Of a stretch of DNA of 64,000 nucleotides, positions 34,517-44,068 are shown piece after piece. Position 1 is the first letter of the stretch. Each line of letters begins with the position of its first letter. The position numbers and the translations under genes are program-made. This stretch comes from JBFJKD01 sp041601945 (GTDB taxonomy: Bacteria > Pseudomonadota > Gammaproteobacteria > Pseudomonadales > Porticoccaceae), in NCBI GenBank assembly GCA_041601945.1, contig JBFIHG010000008.1, positions 14,151 to 78,150 of the forward strand. The letters are read 5' to 3'. Below the pieces are notes generated by a model that saw only the letters and a list, made by a program, of their open reading frames with translations, was not told the origin of the DNA and made no database searches.

Positions 34517-34874
34517 CGTACCAGTGCCGCACTACCAGGCTGTACACCGCCAGATTGGTACCCGTTGCAATCACTCCCAACAGTAGCTGTAGCTCCCGGG
34601 TCAGCCCTGCCGGATAAATCAGCGGGCTCAGATAATGATCGATAAACCCGCCCGTATAACCCGCCTCGCCACCGGCCAGGCGCAAACTGTTTTCCAGCGG
34701 CGTTAATGGGCAAATCCAGCCAAAAAATTCAATCGACGAAATCCACACTGCGAGCGGCACATGTAACACCAGTATCCATTTACGCCAGAAATACAGTAGC
34801 CCACCCAGCAAGCCAAACATAATCAACAGCAAATGCAGGACGAGCACCCCATCAGCCAATAATCGGTATAGCAT
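34485..34874 (-). CDS. DUF2784 family membrane protein
   Basis: This is a 129-aa inner-membrane protein with four predicted helices. It has the DUF2784 pattern: a first helix ADGVLVLHLLLIMFGLLGG, then W...HVPLAVWISSIEFFGWICPLTPLEN, then GGFIDHYLSPLIYPAGL. Function is unknown. The ATG at 34874 has GGAG upstream; the longer open frame to 35159 is not supported. It is divergent from the P450 gene. Confidence 0.85.
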   Translation of the reverse strand: MLYRLLADGVLVLHLLLIMFGLLGGLLYFWRKWILVLHVPLAVWISSIEFFGWICPLTPLENSLRLAGGEAGYTGGFIDHYLSPLIYPAGLTRELQLLLGVIATGTNLAVYSLVVRHWYATRPAVRPPD

Positions 34875-35063
34875 GGCAACCAACTCCAACGACCAACAAT
34901 AAAAACCCGGCTCTGCCGACCAAAAATTTGTATAAACTGAGTTCCTGATCTCGAACAGCTTAACATTGCTCCGGTAACGTCTCGAATGGTACGTTGCCGG
35001 TAATGCCGCCACTGGTCGCCAGCGGACGGATGCGAGAACGGATGCCAGCGTAGGGAATTGATT

Positions 35064-36326
35064 ATGACCACCCGTCAACCGAACTCCAAGCTGGAGTACG
35101 ACCCCACGCAACGGAAAACGATTAATAACCCGTTCCCGTTGTTTGCCCGCCTGCAACAAGAAGCACCCATCTACTGGAGCGCCAAGCTCAACGGCTGGGT
35201 GGTTACACGCTTCGAGGATTGCAAAGCTATCTTGCTGGATAAGCGTTTTTCTTCAGAGCGCATGAAACCGTTTTTCGAATCGATGCGCACCGAACAGCGG
35301 GCCTGTGTGGAAAATCTTGAATCCTCAGTGGGACTGTGGACCGTATTTCTTGACCCACCGGACCATACCCGTTTGCGTCGTTTGCTGAACAGTGGTTTTA
35401 CTTCGCGGGCGGTAAACGGTATGGCGCCACGCATCGCGGAAATTGTCCACGACGTGATCGACGCAGTGGCACACCAGACGGAAATCGAATTTGTGCACGA
35501 TGTAGCCTTCCGTATTCCCGCGTCAGTCATCATGGAAATGCTCGGCGCGCCGAGTTCGGAAATTCACAATTTCAAATTATGGTCGGACGAAATCGGTTTA
35601 TTCGTCGGCGGTGCGCGGGTGACACCGGACAAGTACGCACGCGCGGAAGCTGCAACCGCAAAGATGAGCAATGCGTTTCGCGAACTGATTGCCGAGCGGC
35701 GACGCAAACCCCGTAACGATATGATCACCGCTCTGATTCGCGCCGAGGACGAAGGCAAGGTGTTAAACGACCGGGAACTGATCGCCACATGCATTCAATT
35801 GTTGTTTGCCGGTCACGAAACCACCAGTAATTTGCTGGCCACCGGCCTCTATTATTTTCTCAAATACCCGGAGCAACTGGCCGACCTGCGCCGCCATCCG
35901 CAACTCGGAGAGCAGGTGGTGGAGGAAGTCCTGCGCCACGATGGCCCCAATGCCGCGGTCACACGTGTCGCCAGGGAAGATATTGACTTTCAAGGTCACC
36001 ACATCGCCAACGGGCAACGGGTGTTCGCCATGATCAACGCCGCCAACCGCGACCCGCGGATATTTAAAGACCCCCAGCAATTTGATATTCGCAGAGAAGT
36101 GTCTGGCAACCCATCCATAGGACAGTTCGCGTTTGGCCACGGTATTCATTTCTGTATTGGCGCACCGCTGGCGCGCCTCGAAGGACGCATTGCCTTTCCG
36201 ATTTTCGCGCAGCGCCTGCTCAACCCCCGTTTAAATGGCGGCGAGCCAGACTGGATCGACAGCCTGAGCTTCAGGGGTCTGGAAAAACTGCCCATAACCT
36301 GCGACTTCGCGCCACGGCAACTATAA
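35064..36326 (+). CDS. Soluble cytochrome P450
   Basis: This is a 420-aa bacterial class I P450 monooxygenase without a membrane anchor. The I-helix is AGHETT (249-254), the K-helix ExxR is E288-x2-R291, and the haem-ligating Cys364 lies in FGHGIHFCIGAPLARLE. AGGGA at 35052-35056 supports the ATG at 35064. No ferredoxin or ferredoxin reductase gene is adjacent, so electrons must come from elsewhere. The overall pattern resembles the P450s that act on polyketide-, terpene- or sterol-like substrates; the substrate cannot be inferred. An amidohydrolase follows on the same strand. Confidence 0.93.
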   Translation: MTTRQPNSKLEYDPTQRKTINNPFPLFARLQQEAPIYWSAKLNGWVVTRFEDCKAILLDKRFSSERMKPFFESMRTEQRACVENLESSVGLWTVFLDPPDHTRLRRLLNSGFTSRAVNGMAPRIAEIVHDVIDAVAHQTEIEFVHDVAFRIPASVIMEMLGAPSSEIHNFKLWSDEIGLFVGGARVTPDKYARAEAATAKMSNAFRELIAERRRKPRNDMITALIRAEDEGKVLNDRELIATCIQLLFAGHETTSNLLATGLYYFLKYPEQLADLRRHPQLGEQVVEEVLRHDGPNAAVTRVAREDIDFQGHHIANGQRVFAMINAANRDPRIFKDPQQFDIRREVSGNPSIGQFAFGHGIHFCIGAPLARLEGRIAFPIFAQRLLNPRLNGGEPDWIDSLSFRGLEKLPITCDFAPRQL

Positions 36327-36500
36327 CCGTCGCGCCACCACAACTATACATCGATGCGGAAAAGCGCGTAAGGTAAAGCGTCGCAGCGAAGGCGGGGGAA
36401 GAATAAAACGCACTAACACTATTTGTCAGCGCTATTTTTATACGGCCCCTTTTTTGCGCTAGTATGCTGAAACTTGACCAGACTTCGGAAAATATTTGCC

Positions 36501-37730
36501 ATGCCACATCCCGCCACTACTGGCACTAGCCCCAGAAACTTGATCGACTACCCGTTAATCGACGCCGACTGCCACTATTATGAACCGGACGATTGCTATA
36601 CCCGTCATATCGTTGCGAAATTTCGCGGCGATGCCATCGAGGTGGTGCGCGGGCTGAGTAAACATGCGCAGGTGCATTTTCGCGGCAAACGCGTCAGCTT
36701 TTTCAGCGCGCCCCCGGGGGAACACGCTGGCAAGCCCGGCTCTTTCAAAGCCTTTTACGAAAACGACGATCACCGCGGCGCCCATATTCTCGCCGCCGAC
36801 CCCATTTCGTGTTTTGAATTGCCCGAGTCCATGGACCGCCATGCACGGCTAAAGTGGCTCGACGCCCAAAACGTCGAGGCCGGTATTTTCCTGCCGTCGC
36901 TTGGTGTGGGCGTCGAAATGGAACTGCGCGACGCCGGGCCCGAAGTAGTTATGGCCAATCACGTCGCGTTTAATCGTTGGCTTCAGGACGACTGGGGATG
37001 GGATTACCAAAACCGAATTTTTAGTGCTGCACAGCTGTCGCTGGTCGATCTGGACCTGGCGGTTGCGGAACTCGATCGCGTATTACAGGAAGGCGCGCGC
37101 ATCATCAACCTGTTGCCCGGCCCGGTGCTGGGCCGCTCGCCGGCTGATCCGCACTTCGATCCGTTCTGGGCCCGTTGCCAGGAAGCAGGGGTGCCCGTGT
37201 CATTTCACCTGGGCAATGCCGGGTTCGAAGAACTGGTGTCCGCAGCCTGGGGTGAAAACCCCCGTCCACCCCATCACAAGGTCACCGCTTTTCAGCACGT
37301 CATCGGCATGATGGAGCGGCCGGTTAACGACACGCTGGCGGCACTCATTATGCACAACTTGTTTGGGCGCTTTCCGGCACTGCGCATCGCCTCCATTGAA
37401 AACGGCTCCGCCTGGGTAGCACCACTACTGAAAAGGCTCGATAAAGCCGCTAAAATCGCCGGCAATAATTTCACCTACGGACGAATTCACGCAAAACCCA
37501 GCGAAATTTTTCTCGACCGAATTCGCGTTTGCCCGTTTCCGGAGGACAACATTCCGGAACTAATCGACGCGGTTGGTCCGGACGTGGCCATTTTCGGCTC
37601 CGACTGGCCCCATCCGGAAGGACTCGTGGAACCGGTGGAGTTTGCCGACGGTCTTGGGGGCCTGGACTATCGGCAGGTGCGCAACGTTATGCGTAGCAAC
37701 ACCGCTCAATTACTCGGTTTAGCCGGTTGA
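36501..37730 (+). CDS. Amidohydrolase-2 family metal-dependent hydrolase/decarboxylase
   Basis: This 409-aa TIM-barrel protein belongs to the amidohydrolase-2 (ACMSD-like) family. The N-terminal metal motif is seen as LIDADCHYYEPDD, a barrel His lies in VPVSFHLGNAG, and the C-terminal Asp is in FGSDWPHPEG. Family members hydrolyse or decarboxylate small acids, often in aromatic breakdown. The ATG at 36501 is preferred over a TTG nine codons earlier, though neither has a strong ribosome site. It lies 174 bases after the P450 gene and overlaps or abuts the next gene, so it may act in the same pathway. Confidence 0.8.
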   Translation: MPHPATTGTSPRNLIDYPLIDADCHYYEPDDCYTRHIVAKFRGDAIEVVRGLSKHAQVHFRGKRVSFFSAPPGEHAGKPGSFKAFYENDDHRGAHILAADPISCFELPESMDRHARLKWLDAQNVEAGIFLPSLGVGVEMELRDAGPEVVMANHVAFNRWLQDDWGWDYQNRIFSAAQLSLVDLDLAVAELDRVLQEGARIINLLPGPVLGRSPADPHFDPFWARCQEAGVPVSFHLGNAGFEELVSAAWGENPRPPHHKVTAFQHVIGMMERPVNDTLAALIMHNLFGRFPALRIASIENGSAWVAPLLKRLDKAAKIAGNNFTYGRIHAKPSEIFLDRIRVCPFPEDNIPELIDAVGPDVAIFGSDWPHPEGLVEPVEFADGLGGLDYRQVRNVMRSNTAQLLGLAG

Positions 37731-37735
37731 ATAAA

Positions 37736-38326
37736 ATGATAAAACCCCTGCTCGGCCGCTTCCTCGTTACGCTAATCGCTGTTGCGGTGGCATTCGCAGG
37801 CTACGAGTATTATAAGCGCCCGCAGGACCTGGAGACCCAGGCACAGACGGATGCTCTGCGCCAACAAGCGAGAACACTGGGAGAGCAGGCCACTGCGCTC
37901 AGAGATGAGGTCGACCGACAGCATCGGGACGCGGAACGGGAAAAACAGCGCTATATGCACGCCGCCTATTTGGTGGAGGGATTACAGGCTGGCGCAGCTA
38001 TTAAAACGGCCGTCGCGGAATATTTTTTTTCGGCTGGCGCGTGGCCCACATCCAATCGCGACCTGGAACTGGCCGAAGCGGAGCAGTTCAACGGGCAGTC
38101 GCTAACCAGCCTCAGGGTCTCCACCAACGGGGCAATCATCCTGACCTATGACCAACTGTCCGGGGTGACCGGGGGTACTATCCAGCTCATACCTGAATAC
38201 CGCCCATCCACTGGCGCCATCAAGTGGCGCTGCGTAACCTGGAGCTATTGGCATATCGCTACCACCGTTCCCCAGTGCGAATATCGAGTGCCGGAACCGA
38301 GGGGGCTTCTGATCCCGGCAGACTAA
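37736..38326 (+). CDS. Membrane-anchored coiled-coil protein with a type IV pilin-like C-terminal domain
   Basis: This 196-aa protein has an N-terminal helix (LVTLIAVAVAFAGYEYY), a charged coiled coil (about residues 25-75, rich in Gln, Arg and Glu) and a C-terminal domain resembling the type IV pilin head: AAIKTAVAEYFFSAGAWPTSN, TIQLIPEYRPSTGAIKWRC and a second Cys in VPQCEY, as in the pilin disulfide loop. It lacks the prepilin GFTLIE cleavage site. The ATG at 37736 is used; a TTG at 37727 overlapping the amidohydrolase stop is also possible. I cannot assign a function. Confidence 0.72.
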   Translation: MIKPLLGRFLVTLIAVAVAFAGYEYYKRPQDLETQAQTDALRQQARTLGEQATALRDEVDRQHRDAEREKQRYMHAAYLVEGLQAGAAIKTAVAEYFFSAGAWPTSNRDLELAEAEQFNGQSLTSLRVSTNGAIILTYDQLSGVTGGTIQLIPEYRPSTGAIKWRCVTWSYWHIATTVPQCEYRVPEPRGLLIPAD

Positions 38327-38374
38327 TGCTAACTAAACGATATAGACTCACTGTTAGTACTATGCTGAAAACTG

Positions 38375-38396
38375 GTGCCGTGCTAAATGACGGCAC
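38375..38396. repeat. Seven-base hairpin before the TPR gene
   Basis: GTGCCGT (38375-38381) and ACGGCAC (38390-38396) form a perfect stem with an eight-base loop, about 50 bases before the TPR gene start. No T-tract follows, so it is not an intrinsic terminator. It could be an operator or a structured leader. Confidence 0.3.
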
Positions 38397-38447
38397 AGCT
38401 GGACACTACACTCGCCAGCTCATCGAATACTGGTACGGAGAAACCTC

Positions 38448-40094
38448 ATGACAATCACAACCCCACAAAAATGGCTCGCGGCGCTGTTGTTTAGCCTCTG
38501 CGCAAGCGCTGTTCAGGCGCACGACCACGACGCTACCGGCACCCCGGCCGTCGAATCGCTCGGCGAAGTGAATTTTCCAGTCACCTGCACACCTGCTGCA
38601 CAAACCGAATTCAATCGCGCCATGGCACTGCTGCACTCGTTCTGGTACAGCCCCGCACAGGCGTCTTTCGCAACGGTGCTGGAACTTGATCCCAAGTGCG
38701 GTATGGCCCATTGGGGTTCAGCCTTCGCGTCCATGGGTAACCCTTTTACCTGGTCGTCCAATCCCGGTGCAGCAAAACTCGGTGCTGTACACGCGCAACT
38801 AGCACACAAGACTGGCGCGAATAGCCCCCGGGAAAGGGAATATATCGCCGCCCAAGGGATATTCTTTCATAACTGGCAAACCGTCCCCTTCGCGCAACGT
38901 GTTGCCGACTACGTGCGCGCCATGACCAGCCTTGCCGAACGCTACCCGCAAGATGACGAGGCAAAAATCCTGCAGGCATTAGCCATTAATTTCGATATTG
39001 ATCCCGCGGACAAAACCTTTGCGAAACAGTCACAGGCGATGGCCATTCTCGAGCCCTTATTCGTTAAATACCCCAGGCACCCTGGCATCGCCCACTATGT
39101 TATTCACACCAACGACTATAGTGAACTCGCCACCAGAGCACTTCCCGCCGCCCGCACGTACGCCGGTATCGCACCCTCCGTACCCCATGCGCTGCATATG
39201 CCTTCGCATATTTTTTCCCGCGTTGGGCTGTGGCCAGATATGGTCACCAGCAATCGCGCCTCCTATAACGCCGCGCGGGCCGAACTCGATAATGCGACGC
39301 TGACGGTGGGCACCTATAACGCCCTGCATGCCATGGATTACATGTTGTTTGCCCACCTACAGCAGGCACAGGACAGCGCTGCGCTAGCCATTCTGGAAGA
39401 AACTCAGGCCATAAAGAAAATTCAGGTGGAAAATTTTGCCGCAGCCTACGCGTTGGCGGCTATACCGGCACGGTTCGCACTGGAGCGCAAGGATTGGCGA
39501 CAGGCCGCAGCGCTGACGTTGTCACCTGCCGATATGGGCTGGGAAAAATTTCCCCAGGCCGAATCCATATTGGTGTTCGCACGGGGATTGGGCGCGGCGC
39601 GCAGCGGAAATCTTGATGCGGCGCGAAACAGCGTGACTCGACTGCAGGCCTTAAACAACCAGATGCGCGCCGCCAATCTCGGCTATTGGCCCACACAAAC
39701 GGATATTCAGATTCAGGCAATCGACGCCTGGATTGCCCTCGCCGACCGACAGCCAGATGTGGCGCTGGGATTGATGCGCGCGGCCGCCACCGCCGAGGAC
39801 GCCAGCGACAAACACCCTGTCACGCCGGGTAATGTTGTGCCCTCGCGAGAACTACTGGGCGACATGCTGCTGGAACTGCAACAACCCGCCGCGGCGCTGG
39901 ATGAATACGTGCGCTCACTACAGCGAGATCCCAACCGTTACCACGGGCTATCCGGCGCCGCGCGCGCTGCTGCCGCTTCGGGAAACAATCAGTTAGCTCG
40001 CGAGTACTTCACCCGGCTGCAGGCACAAACCGTCGATAGCGACAGCGCGCGGCCGGAATTGGCAGAGGCCAGGAGCTTTTTGGCCACGCCTTGA
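38448..40094 (+). CDS. Secreted TPR-repeat protein, function unknown
   Basis: This 548-aa protein has a signal peptide (LLFSLCASAVQA) followed by a His/Asp-rich mature start (HDHDAT). The rest is helical and TPR-like: FNRAMALLHSFWYSPAQASFATVLELDPKCGMAHWGSA is a clear repeat, and later repeats include LGDMLLELQQPAAALDEYVRSLQRDPNRYHGLSGAARAA. HTNDYSELATRAL and LHMPSHIFSRVGLWPDMV are conserved-looking segments seen in a family of periplasmic TPR proteins with no assigned function. GGAGAAACCTC precedes the ATG. It ends 12 bases from the convergent MMPL gene. Confidence 0.8.
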   Translation: MTITTPQKWLAALLFSLCASAVQAHDHDATGTPAVESLGEVNFPVTCTPAAQTEFNRAMALLHSFWYSPAQASFATVLELDPKCGMAHWGSAFASMGNPFTWSSNPGAAKLGAVHAQLAHKTGANSPREREYIAAQGIFFHNWQTVPFAQRVADYVRAMTSLAERYPQDDEAKILQALAINFDIDPADKTFAKQSQAMAILEPLFVKYPRHPGIAHYVIHTNDYSELATRALPAARTYAGIAPSVPHALHMPSHIFSRVGLWPDMVTSNRASYNAARAELDNATLTVGTYNALHAMDYMLFAHLQQAQDSAALAILEETQAIKKIQVENFAAAYALAAIPARFALERKDWRQAAALTLSPADMGWEKFPQAESILVFARGLGAARSGNLDAARNSVTRLQALNNQMRAANLGYWPTQTDIQIQAIDAWIALADRQPDVALGLMRAAATAEDASDKHPVTPGNVVPSRELLGDMLLELQQPAAALDEYVRSLQRDPNRYHGLSGAARAAAASGNNQLAREYFTRLQAQTVDSDSARPELAEARSFLATP

Positions 40095-40106
40095 CACAAG
40101 CCAGGC

Positions 40107-42710
40107 TTACACACCGTCGGATCTGTCCGCCCCGAACGGTTTAAAGATCAAAATTAATTTTGGCAGTAGGGTCAGCGATCCCAGCAATGCGGCCAGCATC
40201 GCGACGCCCGTTAATAAACCAAAGTACACCGAAGGAATAAAATTCGACAACGCCAAAATGGAAAATCCGACAATGATGGTAATCGCCGTATAAAAAAGTG
40301 CACGGCCAATGGTGGCATGAGAACGGTGCATTGCCGCCAGGTAATCATTGTCCACCGCAAATTCGCGCGTAAAGCGCGTCAGGTAATGGATCGCGTGATC
40401 GACGCCGATACCAACCGTAATCGCGGCGATGGTAATGGTCATCATATCCAGGGGGATGCCGACAATACCCATACCACCCAGCACGATGGATGCCGCCAGT
40501 AGATTCGGTAAAATAGCTATCAGGGAGATTTTTAACGAGCGAAACAGGATCAAAAACATCAGCATAATGCCAAAAAACACTGCGCCCAAAGTGACGATCT
40601 GGGAATAGAACAGGCTTTGCAGCATGTTGTTGTAGAGCACCATCAATCCGGTCAGCCGAAACTGGTCCGGCGCCAACTGTAAATCGTTAACCAGAAAACT
40701 TTCAATCTCGGCCAGCAGTTCCGCACGCCGTAAGTCGCCCTGGGTTTCCACGGTGCGCATAGTGACGCGGGTTTGATTCTGCGCGTCGTCAATGTAGGGC
40801 GCTATCAGAAAATTGTTAATTTCCGGCGTCATATTCTGGCGCATCACCGCCAGCTCGAAATCATTGAGGCGATGACCGGTTAAATCATTAGCTACGTGGA
40901 ACGCCGTCACCAGAGAGTTGACTTTGCCGATCTCCGGCAGAGATTCCAGAAATGTGTGTAATTTTTCCAGCTCGTCCAGGCCAGCGGTGGTAAACCAGTA
41001 ACTGTTCTGCGGCGCATCCTCTGCGTCGTCGTCGCCAAACGCATCACCAAACGCGTCGCCCTCAAACGCATCGTCCCCGTCGCCGTAGGGATCATCCTCG
41101 GCGACTTGGGAGTCGCCGTAGTTATCGTTAAACGCGTCACCAGCGCCGTAGGGGTCGTCTATGTCGGCAGCCACATCCAGTGCAGGCGCGTCAAAGCTCG
41201 GCGCCTGAATAATAATATCGAGGGGAGTGGTGCCGCCCAGATTGGCATCGATAACCGCCAACCCCTGATGGATTTCGGTATTCGCACGAAAATAGTCAAT
41301 AAAGCGGTTATCCACTTTCAGCAGTGTTACACCGTAGGCCGCCACTAATGCAATGGTTAACGCCAGCACCAGCAGGACATTGCCATGGCGTTCGGTAAAT
41401 TGAGAAAAGTGCAGAGTCAGGGAGGCGGAATTATCATCGCCATCATTGTTGGTACCCTTGCCGGTTAACATCATGCCGGCGGGTATTACCAGAAATGCGA
41501 GCACCAACGCCAGTGTCAGCCCGATGGTCATCATCCAGCCAAAGTCTATTACCGGTCGAATATCGCTAACCACCAGGGACAGAAACGCAACGATGGTAGT
41601 GAGCACCGTATACAAACAGGGCCGGGCCATGGACGACACGGTTTCTCGCACCAGATTTATCAGCTCGTCGTCTGGCCGATCGCGAAGTAATTCTCGATAG
41701 CGTACGATCAGGTGGATGGTGAGAGCGAGGGTAGAAATCAGTAATAACGCGACAAAGTTGGATGAAATAACCGTTAAGCGCCAGTCGATCCAGCTCAGCC
41801 AGCCCAATACCATGGTCACCGATAATACGCACACCAACAGTGGCAGAAATACCCAGCGCACCTGACGAAAAATCACCGCCAACGTCACGATAATAAACAG
41901 CACAATGCCAATACCGAAAACCTTGAGATCGCTCTTAATAAAATCGATCATATCGGCGGTCACCATGCTCGGTCCGCCCAGAAAAATTTCGGCATTATCG
42001 CGGTATTTGTTCAACACCGAGCGCACATCCTGCACCCGTTGATGTTCCTTGGCGGCGCGCGCGGTGCGGTAGTCGAGAAACTCCTGGCTAACCCGCTCCA
42101 GCTCCCGCTGTTCCTCCTGGGTAATACCGGCCGTGTCCCTTTTCAAACGCAGCGCGTCCCGTTGACGCACCAGTTCGGTGTAGCGTTGATCGAGTCGAAT
42201 GGTCGCGAGTACGGCAGTGGTCTGACCATTCGGTCCCAGAATCAGATCGCGGTAAATCGGACTTTCCAGAAATTCTCGCTTGGCGAGCTGGCGATCCGTG
42301 CCGGGGGTCAGCAGCGTACGCGGCTCGTCGTCGAGCTCTGCGACCTGCACCTTCGGGCTGTATAACAAGGGTACGGTGATAATGGAATTTACGCCTACCA
42401 CACCATCTACCCGGGACAAATCTGCCGTGAGGGATTTCAGGGTATCTAACGCCGCGTCAGAGAACAGATCCATGTCGCGGGGTGTAAAGGTCACTACCAG
42501 AAAATCGCCGCTACCGTATTGCTGGTTCACTTCGCGAAAGTAGTCCAGATCGGTGTCGTGCTCCAACGTCAACGAGTCTGCCGACGCATCCAGCTTGAAG
42601 TTTGGCAAGCCAAATGCCAGAGCCACAGCGGCGATAAAAACGACCATCAGCACCAGTACTGGATGACGTAACACCACTGCTTCATGGAGCCGCAGTAAAC
42701 GCTGTGACAT
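40107..42710 (-). CDS. MMPL/RND superfamily exporter with acidic repeat insertion
   Basis: This is an 867-aa inner-membrane pump of the MMPL branch of the RND superfamily, with twelve predicted helices in two halves and two large periplasmic loops. Helix 4/10 motifs such as GIGVDHAIHYLTRF and ALLLISTLALTIHLIVRYREL are clear. The second loop contains an acidic low-complexity insertion (residues about 511-567) built from DDPYG and GDAF units, which is unusual. Related pumps move lipids or hopanoids; the cargo here is unknown. AAGGGAAC precedes the ATG. Confidence 0.88.
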   Translation of the reverse strand: MSQRLLRLHEAVVLRHPVLVLMVVFIAAVALAFGLPNFKLDASADSLTLEHDTDLDYFREVNQQYGSGDFLVVTFTPRDMDLFSDAALDTLKSLTADLSRVDGVVGVNSIITVPLLYSPKVQVAELDDEPRTLLTPGTDRQLAKREFLESPIYRDLILGPNGQTTAVLATIRLDQRYTELVRQRDALRLKRDTAGITQEEQRELERVSQEFLDYRTARAAKEHQRVQDVRSVLNKYRDNAEIFLGGPSMVTADMIDFIKSDLKVFGIGIVLFIIVTLAVIFRQVRWVFLPLLVCVLSVTMVLGWLSWIDWRLTVISSNFVALLLISTLALTIHLIVRYRELLRDRPDDELINLVRETVSSMARPCLYTVLTTIVAFLSLVVSDIRPVIDFGWMMTIGLTLALVLAFLVIPAGMMLTGKGTNNDGDDNSASLTLHFSQFTERHGNVLLVLALTIALVAAYGVTLLKVDNRFIDYFRANTEIHQGLAVIDANLGGTTPLDIIIQAPSFDAPALDVAADIDDPYGAGDAFNDNYGDSQVAEDDPYGDGDDAFEGDAFGDAFGDDDAEDAPQNSYWFTTAGLDELEKLHTFLESLPEIGKVNSLVTAFHVANDLTGHRLNDFELAVMRQNMTPEINNFLIAPYIDDAQNQTRVTMRTVETQGDLRRAELLAEIESFLVNDLQLAPDQFRLTGLMVLYNNMLQSLFYSQIVTLGAVFFGIMLMFLILFRSLKISLIAILPNLLAASIVLGGMGIVGIPLDMMTITIAAITVGIGVDHAIHYLTRFTREFAVDNDYLAAMHRSHATIGRALFYTAITIIVGFSILALSNFIPSVYFGLLTGVAMLAALLGSLTLLPKLILIFKPFGADRSDGV

Positions 42711-42875
42711 GGAATGTTCCCTTATTGGTGATCGACCCGGCGCCGCGCAACGTAAACTACGCGCAACGGTGGTTTATTGTGGTTACGACTATTTTGTGTT
42801 GCCTGTGCGACACAGCGCGCCGATAAACCTGCCAGCTATTATGCGAAAAAATTGTGTCGGAAACCACTGAGCAGA

Positions 42876-43178
42876 TTAACGATCCAGGTGTCCCAGTTCT
42901 CGGTCCGGCGCGATCAGGTCCCTGACGCCTTGTTTCAGGATTTTAACCTCGGGAAATCCACCGTCGCGGCGACGCTCCCATAGCAGATGGTCGCCCACCC
43001 AAATTTCAAATGTCCCGCCTTGCTCAGCCGGCACCAGTGCCACTTCGCCAACCACGTCGGCGAACGTGTGCAGTAGCTCCTGGGCCATCCAGGCGGAGCG
43101 CGGCAACCAGTTGCAGCGGGGGCAATACACAATTTTTATACGCGGTTTATCGGCATCCACCGAGGCGCTGTCGGTCAT
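42876..43178 (-). CDS. SelT/SelW/SelH-family thioredoxin-like protein
   Basis: This 100-aa protein has the SelW-like redox motif Cys19-P-R-Cys22 at the end of the first strand, followed by RSAWMAQELLHTF and TFEIWVGDHLLWERRRDGGFPEVKILKQ, which is the conserved second half of the Rdx family. The Cys version replaces selenocysteine. A redox function is likely, but no partner is known. It lies between the DUF4197 gene and the MMPL gene on the same strand. Confidence 0.85.
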   Translation of the reverse strand: MTDSASVDADKPRIKIVYCPRCNWLPRSAWMAQELLHTFADVVGEVALVPAEQGGTFEIWVGDHLLWERRRDGGFPEVKILKQGVRDLIAPDRELGHLDR

Positions 43179-43228
43179 CGCCTCTTCTCCAGATGATGTG
43201 CGCCGTTCAAGTACTGGCCCCGGTTTGG

Positions 43229-44068
43229 CTATTGCGCGCCAAATACCCGTCGCAACAAGTCCGTGGTCTGTTTTACCGGGTTGGTGCGAATGGCCGCTTC
43301 TTCCTGAGCGAGATAATGAAAAATTCCGGCCAGGCTGTTGTCCAGCACATGTCGGGTAAGATCCGCTTTGACATCGGGCACGAAGGGCAATGCGCGATAC
43401 TGGCCCATGGCACTATCCAGAGTCTGCACGGCGCCCACATCAGCGAGAGTACTTTCCACAACTGGGCGCATTTCTTCCAACAGCTGTGGGGTCATTTTGC
43501 CCTGAAAATAACGGGTCGCTGAATCCTGTGGCCCGTTGTAGATGGTCATAACATCCTCGAACGTCATCGCCTGGATCGCCTGCGTGAACAGCGCCCTGGC
43601 TCTGGGGGTCGCCGCCTCTGCGGCCTCGTTAAGCTTGACTTCAAGCTCGTCCATTTGCCCCGACATACCCACCGTGGCCAGCACCTTTTTAACTTTGCCC
43701 AACTCTCCCGGCAGGGGGATATGTATCGCCGGATCATTGTTAAAGCCGCCGTTTTGACCCAATTGCGCGACCACGCTGTCGGTGCCGAGTTGTAGCGCTT
43801 CCTTGAACGCATTGCCAATATCGTCCGTACCGACAGTGTTAGTCGACGTGGACGGCGCCGGACTCTTGCCAAACGCGCCCAGTAGCTCGCTGCCCTTCTG
43901 CCATAAACTGCCTTCCGCTGTAACGGTTCCCGGGAATCCCGCCACCACCGCGGCCAACACCAGCACCAGGCCACGACTGCGCCAGGGAAAATACTTCGCG
44001 ACGCGGCGCGCTTGCGGGGCAAAGCAGATGCGTTTTGCGAACCTGTATACGCCGAATAATTGTCCCAT
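43229..44068 (-). CDS. DUF4197 family exported protein
   Basis: This 279-aa protein starts with a basic segment and a hydrophobic signal (GLVLVLAAVVAGFPGTVTA), then matches the DUF4197 family: FKEALQLGTDSVVAQLGQNGGFNNDPAIHIPLPGEL, TFEDVMTIYNGPQDSATRYFQGKM and LDNSLAGIFHYLAQEEAAIRTNPV. Function is unknown. ATG 44068 (GAGGAT upstream) is preferred over the longer frame to 44098. The signal lies unusually far (about 25 residues) from the start, so a shorter internal start cannot be excluded. Confidence 0.82.
   Translation of the reverse strand: MGQLFGVYRFAKRICFAPQARRVAKYFPWRSRGLVLVLAAVVAGFPGTVTAEGSLWQKGSELLGAFGKSPAPSTSTNTVGTDDIGNAFKEALQLGTDSVVAQLGQNGGFNNDPAIHIPLPGELGKVKKVLATVGMSGQMDELEVKLNEAAEAATPRARALFTQAIQAMTFEDVMTIYNGPQDSATRYFQGKMTPQLLEEMRPVVESTLADVGAVQTLDSAMGQYRALPFVPDVKADLTRHVLDNSLAGIFHYLAQEEAAIRTNPVKQTTDLLRRVFGAQ

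Noticed and set aside
41000..41180. Acidic repeat considered as a DNA tandem repeat or CRISPR-like array
   Set aside because: The units are irregular in length and sequence at the DNA level and lie within an intact coding frame; it is a protein-level repeat.
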